Below are positions 7,215 through 14,648 of a stretch of 14,648 nt of DNA, one piece after another; the first letter of the stretch is position 1; every line of letters starts with the position of its first letter. A model generated the notes under the pieces. It was not told the DNA's origin and did not search any database. It was given only the letters and a program-made list of their open reading frames with translations. Both the position numbers and the translations under genes were made by a program. The stretch is from Moraxella caviae (GTDB taxonomy: Bacteria; Pseudomonadota; Gammaproteobacteria; Pseudomonadales; Moraxellaceae): the NCBI RefSeq assembly GCF_002014985.1, contig NZ_MUXU01000072.1, positions 1 to 14,648 on the forward strand, given 5' to 3'.

Positions 7215-8141
7215 ATGCCAGAATTGCCAGAAGTTGAAACCACCAAAGCCAGCCTTGCGCCTTTGCTTGGTGAATGCGTACAGAGCGTTGCTGTGCATCA
7301 GCCCAAGCTGCGTGAAATGATGCCGCCTGACTTGCCAAGCCTTGTCAGCTTTCGGCTGATAGACGTGCGCCGCCGTGCCAAATATCTGCTGCTGGATTTT
7401 GTCAACAGCGCAGGCGATGACCGCAAAACGCTGCTGATTCATCTGGGAATGTCTGGCAGCTTACAGCAGCACCCCGCCGAAGATGGCGCACGCAAGCACG
7501 ACCATCTGCTATTTACCTTTGCCAATGGCACCGCCCTGCATTATCACGACCCACGCCGCTTTGGCATTGTGGTTTGGGCGCATAATGACGCACACATTGA
7601 CACGCTCGATGGCTTTGGCGATAAATATCTGGCGCATTTGGGCGTAGAGCCGCTGGACGATGAATTTACTGGCGAATATCTGTATCATTACATTCAGCGT
7701 TTAGGACGATTTGCCAAGCTGCCAAAACTTGACAAAGACGGCAAGCCAAAACCAAGCACACCCATCGCCATCAAAAAACCCATCAAAACCGTCATCATGG
7801 ATCAGACCTGCGTGGTTGGCGTGGGCAACATCTACGCCGCCGAAAGCCTGTTTTTATCAGGCATTCATCCTGCCACGCCTGCGCATTTGCTGGATTTTGA
7901 CGAAATTTCCACGCTTGCCGCCCACATCAAAGACGTGCTGGGCAAAGCCATCATTCAAGGCGGCACAACGCTCAAAGATTTCACCGTGGGCGAAGGCAAA
8001 ACGGGCTATTTTCAGCAAGTACTGCTCGCCTATGGACGAGATGGCGAACCTTGCGAAAACTGCCGCACGCCACTTGAAAACATCAAAATCGGTGGACGTG
8101 CCAGCGTGTACTGCCCAAAATGCCAGCCTTTAAAAAGTTGA
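7215..8141 (+). CDS. mutM: Formamidopyrimidine-DNA glycosylase (MutM/Fpg)
   Basis: Bifunctional DNA glycosylase/AP lyase that removes 8-oxoguanine and other oxidised purines from DNA. The N-terminus MPELPEVET supplies Pro2 (nucleophile) and Glu3. Lys56 in RRRAKYL matches the conserved Lys57 of E. coli. DPRRFG (112-117), the helix-two-turn-helix around VVGVGNIYAAESLF (200-213) and the C-terminal zinc finger with Cys280, 283, 300, 303 are all present, with GGRAS (293-297) inside the finger. At 308 residues it is about 40 longer than E. coli Fpg. A notable part of the excess is a Lys/Pro-rich insertion at about 165-189, just before the helix-two-turn-helix. The start is fixed by Pro2; the ribosome binding site is weak (GAG). 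The 3' neighbour mscL is convergent. Confidence 0.97.
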   Translation: MPELPEVETTKASLAPLLGECVQSVAVHQPKLREMMPPDLPSLVSFRLIDVRRRAKYLLLDFVNSAGDDRKTLLIHLGMSGSLQQHPAEDGARKHDHLLFTFANGTALHYHDPRRFGIVVWAHNDAHIDTLDGFGDKYLAHLGVEPLDDEFTGEYLYHYIQRLGRFAKLPKLDKDGKPKPSTPIAIKKPIKTVIMDQTCVVGVGNIYAAESLFLSGIHPATPAHLLDFDEISTLAAHIKDVLGKAIIQGGTTLKDFTVGEGKTGYFQQVLLAYGRDGEPCENCRTPLENIKIGGRASVYCPKCQPLKS

Positions 8142-8305
8142 TGGATTTTTAATCGTGGTTCTTATTGAGCAGAAGTAACTTGCCAGCCTAGACGGTAGAT
8201 AAGTTAGCAAAGCAATCTAAGCTGGTTAAGAAAAAACCGTAAGTTGTTTGAGCAGAGAACCGTAAGTTGGCTTAATGGAATAATCGTAAGCCCAATTAGC
8301 GCAGT

Positions 8306-8338
8306 GTAAGCCCAGTTAGTGAAGCATAACCCAACATT
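8306..8338 (+). repeat. Palindromic repeat, copy C (degenerate)
   Basis: GTAAGCCCAGTTAGTGAAGC followed by ATAACCCAACAT aligns with the plus-sense form of copies A and D. The left arm has decayed (CCCA where TTGG is expected), so it no longer folds well. Confidence 0.5.
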
Positions 8339-8359
8339 TTTAAGGCTAACTTCAAATCC

Positions 8360-8393
8360 ATGTTGGGTTTTCGCTCCGCTCAACCCAACTTAC
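8360..8393 (-). repeat. Palindromic repeat, copy D (intact)
   Basis: GTTGGGTT (8362-8369) and AACCCAAC (8382-8389) are perfect 8-bp arms around a 12-base centre with TCGCTCCGCT; ATG precedes and TTAC follows. It is almost identical to copy A at the left end of the window. As a stem-loop it could also stop transcription leaving mutM. Confidence 0.7.
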
Positions 8394-8469
8394 AATTCAC
8401 ACACTCAGCCCAACTTACAAACCGCTCTTTAATCCAATCCACAAACCCATCTCACAAACCCACCCCACA

Positions 8470-8507
8470 AAAATAAAAACCCAACGTCAAAAACGCTGGG
8501 CTGGGTT
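8470..8507 (-). terminator. Rho-independent terminator of mscL
   Basis: On the minus strand CCCAGCG (8494-8500) pairs with CGTTGGG (8480-8486, one wobble) around TTTTTGA and runs into TTTTTATTTTT. It is about 65 bases after the mscL stop. Confidence 0.65.
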
Positions 8508-8566
8508 GCAAACCAAATCGTATCGGCAAGGCGCACCAACAGCGCACGCCTGCCAAATCACGCCAA

Positions 8567-8995
8567 TTATTTATCCAATTTGGCGCTGATTTCACGAAGT
8601 AGCAATACTTCTTCTGATGGCTCGTCTGCTGCTGGCTCTTCTTCTTGGGCGCGGCGCATTTTGTTCATGCCTTTCACCATCAAGAAAATGATGAACGCCA
8701 AGATAACGAAGTTAATCAGCACGGTTACGAAGCTGCCGTACGCAAGCATTGGTGCGCCTGCTTCTTTTAGTGCTTCATAAGTCATCGGCACGCCTTCTGG
8801 CGCATCGCCAAGCAGGACAAACATATTGTTGAAATCCAGCTCGCCGCCCATGATGAAAGACACGATTGGCATGATGATGTCTTCTACCAACGACGTGGTG
8901 ATTTTACCAAACGCGCCGCCGATGATTACACCCACTGCCAAATCCATCACATTGCCTTTTAGGGCAAATTCTTTAAACTCTTGAATCATGCTCAT
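8567..8995 (-). CDS. mscL: Large-conductance mechanosensitive channel MscL
   Basis: Inner-membrane homopentameric channel that opens under membrane tension and releases solutes on hypo-osmotic shock; 142 residues (typical family length about 136). The signature [17 protein letters not shown] at residues 7-23 gives the N-terminal helix and start of TM1 (about 18-46). TM2 is about 83-107 ([17 protein letters not shown]), followed by charged KGMNKMRR and a C-terminal bundle helix (125-141). The start chosen is the ATG at 8995 ([10 protein letters not shown]), with AAGGG eight bases upstream. An in-frame GTG at 9028 lies inside the attenuator-like hairpin and is less likely. It is a single gene, convergent with mutM. 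Confidence 0.97.
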   Translation of the reverse strand: MSMIQEFKEFALKGNVMDLAVGVIIGGAFGKITTSLVEDIIMPIVSFIMGGELDFNNMFVLLGDAPEGVPMTYEALKEAGAPMLAYGSFVTVLINFVILAFIIFLMVKGMNKMRRAQEEEPAADEPSEEVLLLREISAKLDK

Positions 8996-9009
8996 GATAC
9001 AAACCCTTA

Positions 9010-9040
9010 AATTCAAAAATAAAAGCACTCAAGCGAGTGC
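9010..9040 (-). promoter_or_regulatory. Attenuator-like terminator hairpin in the mscL leader
   Basis: On the minus strand GCACTC (9035-9040) pairs with GAGTGC (9025-9030) around GCTT and is followed by TTTTATTTTT, an intrinsic terminator shape ending about 15 bases before the mscL ATG. Because typA already has its own terminator at 9214-9247, this one may control mscL itself. Confidence 0.55.
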
Positions 9041-9136
9041 CAAAATTACACCAGACTATTCGTCCACCACCAATGCGACAAGCAGACGTTAAAACTTAAA
9101 GATAGAATACCACATTTGCCATACCGCTTTGTGTTT

Positions 9137-9166
9137 TTTATGCGTGATTGTGTTACCTTATGTAAA
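9137..9166 (-). promoter_or_regulatory. Possible promoter of mscL
   Basis: On the minus strand TTTACA (9161-9166) and CATAAA (9137-9142) are 18 bases apart. It lies downstream of the typA terminator and upstream of the leader hairpin. The match is moderate only. Confidence 0.3.
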
Positions 9167-9213
9167 TACCACCAACGGCTAAATACACACTCCGCACGCC
9201 ATATTTTAAAAAC

Positions 9214-9247
9214 GATAAAACGCACCACCATCGCAGTGCGTTTTATC
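9214..9247 (-). terminator. Rho-independent terminator of typA
   Basis: GATAAAACGCAC (9214-9225) and GTGCGTTTTATC (9236-9247) form a perfect 12-bp stem around a 10-base loop, followed on the minus strand by GTTTTTAAAA. It starts 69 bases after the typA stop. Confidence 0.8.
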
Positions 9248-9315
9248 CAGTGCTTAAACCCAAATACCGTCAAAGATTTAGATTTAAGCGGCGTTTATGC
9301 TAAGCAGCTTTTGTA

Positions 9316-11163
<1,848 letters not shown>

Positions 11164-11253
11164 AAATACTCAGTTCTTAAAGGGTTGTGCCAAGCACAAT
11201 AGGTTGAAATGGGACGCACGATGGCGAATGCCGCCAGACGAACGTAACCGCCC

Positions 11254-11262
11254 ATTATAGCA
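11254..11262 (-). promoter_or_regulatory. Extended -10 promoter of typA
   Basis: The minus strand reads TGCTATAAT, a perfect -10 with extended TG, identical to that of the helicase promoter. It lies about 90 bases before the typA start. Confidence 0.6.
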
Positions 11263-11313
11263 TATTTTGTGGCGTTATGATGGGATTTTGGGAAAATAAA
11301 TTCTGAGCAAGTC

Positions 11314-11342
11314 TTGAAAGTTTGTCTTTTTTATAAGACAAT
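11314..11342 (+). promoter_or_regulatory. Toxin-antitoxin promoter with palindromic operator
   Basis: TTGAAA (11314-11319) and GACAAT (11337-11342) are 17 bases apart. TTGTCTT (11322-11328) and AAGACAA (11335-11341) form a 7-bp inverted repeat centred between them, overlapping the -10. This is where an autoregulating antitoxin would bind. Confidence 0.5.
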
Positions 11343-11368
11343 ACATCAATAAAACGAGAATATGTTAA

Positions 11369-11665
11369 ATGTATCAGTTAAAATACTTAGATCCATACAT
11401 TTTATGGTTTGACAGCCTAAAAGACCCAACGACAAAACTGCGCATTTTAGCTCGGCTTGCCAGAGTGGAAAATGGCAACTTTGGCGATTACAAAGCATTA
11501 GGCGGTGGGCTGTTTGAACTGCGCACAACGTTTGGTGGCGGTGTTCGTATTTATTACACCTTGCAAGGAAATACCGTTGTTTTGTTGATTACAGGCGGCA
11601 ACAAAGCCAGTCAAAGCAAAGACATAGACGCCGCACACAAATTATTACGCACCCTAAATCACTAG
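11369..11665 (+). CDS. Type II toxin, RelE/ParE superfamily (HigB-like addiction module killer protein)
   Basis: Probable ribosome-dependent mRNA interferase, 98 residues. The family pattern is clear: ILARLARVENGNFGDYKALG (26-45), FELR (49-52), GVRIYY (58-63), VLLITGGNKASQSKDI (71-86). Arg52, Arg60, Tyr63 and Lys79 are the candidate catalytic or RNA-contact residues. It is followed eight bases later by the antitoxin gene. Toxin-first order is typical of higBA-type modules. The ATG has only a weak GAG upstream, and expression is probably controlled at the palindrome in front. The family is well supported; ribosome dependence and RNase activity are inferred from relatives. Confidence 0.9.
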   Translation: MYQLKYLDPYILWFDSLKDPTTKLRILARLARVENGNFGDYKALGGGLFELRTTFGGGVRIYYTLQGNTVVLLITGGNKASQSKDIDAAHKLLRTLNH

Positions 11666-11673
11666 GAAAATCC

Positions 11674-11940
11674 ATGAAAGAATTAGACATCGCAAGCTAT
11701 TTAAAAACCGAAGATGACTATCGTGTGTTTTTACAAGAAGTTGCCGAAACGGGAACGGCTTCAGACTTTGTTCATGCGCTTGGCATTGTAGCCAGAGCCA
11801 AAGGCATGGCGCAGGTTGCCGCAGATACTGGGGTAACACGCACCGCACTATATCAATCCTTGTCAGACGCAGGCAATCCTACTTTTTCCACTGTATTTGG
11901 CGTTATGCAATCTTTGGGTTTGAAATTTGCCATCGCTTAG
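11674..11940 (+). CDS. Type II antitoxin, HigA-like helix-turn-helix addiction module antidote
   Basis: Antitoxin partner of 88 residues that should neutralise the upstream toxin and repress the operon. The N-terminus DIASYLKTEDDYRVFLQEV is characteristic of the putative addiction module antidote family. A helix-turn-helix covers about 44-65 (GMAQVAADTGVTRTALYQSL), and the C-terminus FSTVFGVMQSLGLKF is also typical. AGGA overlapping the toxin stop codon is a good Shine-Dalgarno, so the two genes are translated together. Both genes look intact. Confidence 0.9.
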   Translation: MKELDIASYLKTEDDYRVFLQEVAETGTASDFVHALGIVARAKGMAQVAADTGVTRTALYQSLSDAGNPTFSTVFGVMQSLGLKFAIA

Positions 11941-12006
11941 TTTCTTTGACTTTCATCGTATGACAGCTTAACCACAGCCATCAAGCCACAGACCCGTCAA
12001 TTTATC

Positions 12007-12041
12007 AAAACGCTCACGCCATCGTGGGCGTTTTCCTTTTT
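12007..12041 (+). terminator. Rho-independent terminator of the toxin-antitoxin operon
   Basis: AAAACGCTCAC (12007-12017) and GTGGGCGTTTT (12024-12034) pair with one T-G wobble around GCCATC, followed by CCTTTTT. Positions 12042-12147 show no gene or clear signal. Confidence 0.8.
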
Positions 12042-12150
12042 GCGCCTTGTTTTTAACTGCGCGCTCATTTCTGCCAAAATCCATTTAAAAACCCACTCTG
12101 CCCAAACACCCAACAACACCAAACATTCAACAATACAAACGCCCAAAAGC

Positions 12151-12177
12151 AAAAAGCCACCAAGATGGCGGCTTTTT
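12151..12177 (-). terminator. Rho-independent terminator of the OmpA-family gene
   Basis: AAAAAGCCACCA (12151-12162) and TGGCGGCTTTTT (12166-12177) pair, with one wobble in the minus-strand transcript, around a three-base loop with A/T runs on both sides. It ends 39 bases after the ompA-type stop and could work both ways. Confidence 0.85.
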
Positions 12178-12215
12178 GTGAACTCAGTTTTATCAAACTG
12201 GCATTTCAATAAGAA

Positions 12216-13514
12216 TTATTGAGCTGCTTTAGTTTGAGTAACTTGTTGAGTTTTGTTACCAGTGATGGTAGCAAATACGCGACGGTTCATCGCACGACCT
12301 TCAGCAGTGTCGTTTGGAGCGATTGGACGTGAGAAACCGTAACCAACTGCGCTTAGACGGTTTGGAGCAATACCGAACTCGTTTGAAAGCATTGATTTAA
12401 CAGCGTTTGCACGAGCTTCTGACAAGCGTTGGTTGTATTTAGCGCTTGAGCGGTTGCTGTCTTTAGAAGCGTGGCCTTCGATGCTTGCAGTTGCGTTCGG
12501 GAATTCACGCATTTTTTCTGCAACTTTCGCTACCTCTTCACGGAATTGTGGTTTGATCGCAGACTTGTCGCGGTCAAAGAATACGCGAAGTTCTAGACGT
12601 AGGTCTTCTTGTAGCATTTCAGTTACTGGGCAGCCACGAGCGTCAACCACTACATTGCGTGGAGTGCCTGGGCAAGCATCTAGGTGATCTGGCACACCGT
12701 CCATATCGCTGTCAACAACTACGTCTTCAAGTACTGTAGGAGCAACTGGCTCTGGAGCTGGAGCTACTGGTACAGCTGGAGTTAGACGGCCGCCTAGAGT
12801 TACTTCTAGACCAGCTAGCGCTAGACCTTCCCACCAGTTGTTGTCAAAGTTGTGAACGCCACGAACTTCACCGCGTAGTGCTAGTGCGTCATTTACTAGG
12901 TAGCGAGCGCCTAGACCGATGTTACCGATGGTGTCTTTAGTTTCTGCAACTTCAGTGCCAGCTGGAACTGTTTGACCAGCAACAACTTTACCGTTGCTTG
13001 CGTCAGCAACAAATTGCTCACGGTTTTCTACTTTGATCTTAGATTGACCAGCACCGATCAATACATATGGCTTGAACTTGCTGTCGGTGTAGCCAGTGAA
13101 CTGCTCAGTACCGATTAGGAAGTTACCAGTGATCATTTCTTGTTTGGCGTCAAAGCGGTTGCCACCGAAGTCTGCTGAGTATTCAGCTGCTTCAGCATTT
13201 GCTTCAGACACACCGTATTCTACTTGGAATTGAGTAGATGGGGTAAGCTCGATACCTAGTGCAGCACCAGTGTATAGGCTGTCTTCTTTAGCAACGCCAC
13301 CGTTTTTTGGGTTGGTCAAGCCTTTCTTACCGCCTGCAACTTGTTCGTTGTTCAACTGCTTGCCAGTACGCAATACTTCGCGTTGCTTGTCGTCAGTTGA
13401 GTTGTCAACGTAGTGGTAACCTAGTAGTAGTGGGGTTACGGTTACGCCAGCATTTGCAACTACTGGAGCTGCTGCTGCGGCAATCACTGCTAGAGCGATT
13501 TTATTTAGTTTCAT
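12216..13514 (-). CDS. OmpA/OmpCD-family outer membrane porin with peptidoglycan-binding domain
   Basis: Outer membrane protein anchoring the envelope to peptidoglycan; 432 residues. A signal peptide (1-22, cut after VVANA) leads into a beta-barrel (about 24-243) starting GVTVTPLLLGYHYVD. A proline-rich hinge (APAPEPVAP, 251-259) follows, then one calcium-type thrombospondin-3-like repeat DSDMDGVPD (268-276) with the Cys281/Cys295 pair, and the OmpA domain (about 305-415) with EGHAS (346-350) and NQRLSEARANAV (361-372). The order matches Moraxella catarrhalis OmpCD and Pseudomonas OprF. An upstream in-frame start four codons earlier is rejected because GGAGGAAGTT sits directly before the ATG at 13514. 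The strong Shine-Dalgarno and a separate promoter and terminator fit an abundant protein. The C-terminal TQQVTQTKAAQ is a short tail. Confidence 0.95.
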   Translation of the reverse strand: MKLNKIALAVIAAAAAPVVANAGVTVTPLLLGYHYVDNSTDDKQREVLRTGKQLNNEQVAGGKKGLTNPKNGGVAKEDSLYTGAALGIELTPSTQFQVEYGVSEANAEAAEYSADFGGNRFDAKQEMITGNFLIGTEQFTGYTDSKFKPYVLIGAGQSKIKVENREQFVADASNGKVVAGQTVPAGTEVAETKDTIGNIGLGARYLVNDALALRGEVRGVHNFDNNWWEGLALAGLEVTLGGRLTPAVPVAPAPEPVAPTVLEDVVVDSDMDGVPDHLDACPGTPRNVVVDARGCPVTEMLQEDLRLELRVFFDRDKSAIKPQFREEVAKVAEKMREFPNATASIEGHASKDSNRSSAKYNQRLSEARANAVKSMLSNEFGIAPNRLSAVGYGFSRPIAPNDTAEGRAMNRRVFATITGNKTQQVTQTKAAQ

Positions 13515-13580
13515 AACTTCCTCCAAAGGAATGGTCAGGGTTTTGGTTAAAAAATTTGTAACGTGATATTACTAACCGAC

Positions 13581-13589
13581 ATTTTACCA
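13581..13589 (-). promoter_or_regulatory. Probable extended -10 promoter of the OmpA-family gene
   Basis: The minus strand reads TGGTAAAAT, an extended TG plus a five-of-six -10, about 65 bases before the ATG. The rest of 13600-13885 is AT-rich and contains no gene. AAAAATGT (13728-13735) and ACATTTTT (13746-13753) form an inverted repeat of unknown use. Confidence 0.45.
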
Positions 13590-13885
13590 TTAAAAACGCA
13601 TCAATGCTACCCTGTCAGCGCAAAATCATGACAAATTTTTCAAAATATTCAAAACGAATGGGCTTAGGATACCCATATTCGCAAAAAATTACAACCTTTT
13701 TTCTATTCTAGCTACATAATGTTACATAAAAATGTCTAAATCTTAACATTTTTATATCTTTTGAAGTGTTTTGTGGTGTGATGGGCGGTTTTGTTGTTTA
13801 AGCAATAACAGCCGCTCAATAAAACATAAACAAAAAGGTCATGAATTGTTTCATAGACTGGCAAGTCAATCTATTGGTGCTTTGG

Positions 13886-14518
13886 CTACAACAAATGATT
13901 GATGTCTGACATTTTGTCTTGTATGGGCTGAAAACAAGGATTTGTCAGCTCTAAAAATTCTGACGATGCTGCTTGCAAGATAAAAACAATCGCCTTGATT
14001 GCTTTATTGATATTTTTATAATATATCGGTTCGTGATGCGCAATACGATTTCTTAAACGTCTGACTATTTCAATATTGGCGTACAATTCCTTTATAAATA
14101 CTTCTACCGAAAGATTCTTTGGTCTATTTGGGAATACAGCATCAATCGCTTTCACCCAAACACGATTTAAATACTTTTTAGATGTAATTTCTTGCCAAAA
14201 TGACAATTCTAGATCGGCAACAACTTGATTTCTATTAAATTCTAGAGATTTATTCTTGCGCATAAATTTTTTGATACTAGTATCAATTTTATGGCGTTTA
14301 TATTCTTTAAGTGTGTTTAAAAATACGGTTTGAACCAACCAATTTTCACCATAAGCCACAACCAATGCCTTATCAATCATATTTCTTAAAACAACTTCGC
14401 AGTGCTGTATAGGTGTCCAGCATAATGCACATAGCTCACTATTTTTCTTATACAATTCCAAGGCTGATTTTAAAGTTTGGGTGTTTTTAATATAAGGTTG
14501 AGAGCGTTCAACGGACAT
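13886..14518 (-). CDS. Abi-family (Abi_2-like) HEPN protein, probable abortive-infection RNase
   Basis: Related by sequence pattern to Abi-like proteins, which are implicated in phage-induced growth arrest. The frame has 210 residues from the ATG at 14518. The N-terminal part (SVERSQPYI ... ALELYKKNSELCALCW ... CEVVLRNMID) has the usual helix pattern of the family. RNRIAHHEPIYY (156-167) contains the HEPN RNase motif R-x4-H (Arg156, His161). The sequence is markedly AT-rich with many Lys/Asn/Ile codons, unlike relA or mutM nearby, suggesting acquisition. The ATG at 14518 has no Shine-Dalgarno and overlaps by one base the stop of a short frame at 14518-14553, so the annotated N-terminus may be incomplete. 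RNase activity and phage defence are inferred; the target is unknown. Confidence 0.75.
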   Translation of the reverse strand: MSVERSQPYIKNTQTLKSALELYKKNSELCALCWTPIQHCEVVLRNMIDKALVVAYGENWLVQTVFLNTLKEYKRHKIDTSIKKFMRKNKSLEFNRNQVVADLELSFWQEITSKKYLNRVWVKAIDAVFPNRPKNLSVEVFIKELYANIEIVRRLRNRIAHHEPIYYKNINKAIKAIVFILQAASSEFLELTNPCFQPIQDKMSDINHLL

Positions 14519-14553
14519 TATTTGGAATATTTTTGGATTTTATCTTCATTCAT
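14518..14553 (-). CDS. Short upstream frame overlapping the Abi gene (leader peptide or shifted N-terminus)
   Basis: ATG at 14553 is preceded by AAGGA (14563-14567) at good spacing and encodes MNEDKIQKYSK, ending in TAATG that overlaps the next start. It could be a leader giving translational coupling. Alternatively it is the true N-terminus: one more A in the five-A run would join it in frame as KIFQI-MSVERS. Confidence 0.4.
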   Translation of the reverse strand: MNEDKIQKYSK

Positions 14554-14565
14554 ATAAATTCATCC

Positions 14566-14593
14566 TTGATTTTTAATCAATATTTGTTATAAT
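14566..14593 (+). promoter_or_regulatory. Plus-strand promoter pointing out of the window
   Basis: TTGATT (14566-14571), a 16-base spacer and TGTTATAAT (extended -10, hexamer 14588-14593). Transcription would run to the right into the mobile-element end at 14632. TTGATT-TTT-AATCAA (14566-14580) is also a small palindrome overlapping the -35. Confidence 0.5.
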
Positions 14594-14631
14594 CAGTTTG
14601 AGAGCTTGGGGATTGTTCATGTTTTATTTAA

Positions 14632-14648
14632 GGGGCTGACGTAGATAA
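14632..14648. mobile_element. Partial terminal inverted repeat of an IS1016/IS1595-type element (cut by window edge)
   Basis: The last 17 bases read GGGGCTGACGTAGATAA. IS1016 ends, as remembered, begin GGGGCTGTCCTAGATAAC, agreeing at 15 of 17 positions. Only the tip is inside the window, so no transposase or target duplication can be seen. Confidence 0.5.

Larger units (their letters stand above)
8228..8430 (+). repeat. Degenerate array of the GTAAGTTGGG palindromic repeat
   Basis: In the 425-base gap between mutM and mscL, the phrases CCGTAAGTTG (twice), TCGTAAGCCCAATTAGCG, GTAAGCCCAGTTAGTGAAGC, TAACCCAACAT and CAGCCCAACTTACAA recur every 20-40 bases. They read as decayed or partial copies of the palindrome at 8360-8393. 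No reading frame with a start and ribosome binding site is seen in 8142-8566. Confidence 0.55.

Noticed and set aside
8228..8340. CRISPR-like regularity of GTAAG phrases
   Set aside because: Units are 20-24 bases with no constant repeat and no spacers; they are decayed copies of the palindromic repeat.
8567..9028. Longer MscL beginning at the GTG at 9028
   Set aside because: The added 11 residues match no MscL start and the codons lie in the leader hairpin and T tract; the ATG at 8995 has a Shine-Dalgarno.
13853..13874. Hairpin ATAGACTG/CAATCTAT as terminator of the Abi gene
   Set aside because: Short stem with a wobble and no T run afterwards; support is too weak to call a terminator.
14632..14648. 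5' end of tmRNA (begins GGGGCTGA)
   Set aside because: The following bases lack the conserved GGATTCGAC-type segment, whereas the match to an IS1016-type end is longer.

Overview
The window looks like chromosomal DNA of a gamma-proteobacterium of the family Moraxellaceae, most likely Moraxella. The reasons are an OmpA/OmpCD-like porin with an Ala-rich signal peptide, a proline hinge and a calcium-type repeat, a RelA with a degenerate hydrolase domain, extended -10 promoters, Neisseria/Moraxella-type repeats, and a probable IS1016-like end. This is inference from sequence character; no database was searched.

Layout, left to right. Positions 1-235 hold two copies of a GTTGGGTT...AACCCAAC palindromic repeat and the terminator of a DEAD-box RNA helicase (239-2143, minus). 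The helicase has a repetitive basic tail and a leader of about 350 nt with a hairpin next to the start. Next is a minus-strand protease locus. A signal-peptide stub (4186-4377) is separated from the body of a streptogrisin-type serine protease (2982-4091) by a 106-bp element that closely resembles the Neisseria Correia repeat. A small lipoprotein (2628-2972) follows directly; it resembles the protease's own pro-domain repeats. Then come plus-strand relA (4713-7088, ppGpp synthetase) and mutM (7215-8141, 8-oxoguanine glycosylase).

Positions 8142-8566 are non-coding and full of decayed copies of the palindromic repeat. Minus-strand mscL (mechanosensitive channel) has an attenuator-like hairpin just before its start. 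Minus-strand typA/bipA (ribosome-associated GTPase) is divergent from a plus-strand toxin-antitoxin pair (RelE/HigB-like toxin first, HigA-like antitoxin second). The OmpA-family gene (minus) follows, then an Abi-family HEPN protein (minus) with AT-rich sequence. Its start is overlapped by an 11-codon reading frame that carries the better ribosome binding site. The last 17 bases match the terminal inverted repeat of IS1016/IS1595-type elements, so a mobile element probably begins at the right edge.

The core genes (helicase, relA, mutM, mscL, typA, ompA) serve RNA remodelling, stress signalling, DNA repair, osmotic protection, ribosome function and the outer envelope, and each appears to be its own transcription unit. 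The accessory material is the interrupted protease with its lipoprotein, the toxin-antitoxin pair, and the Abi gene next to a mobile-element end. The most noteworthy observations are the Correia-like insertion that decapitates a secreted protease, and the separate lipoprotein that looks like a pro-domain acting in trans.
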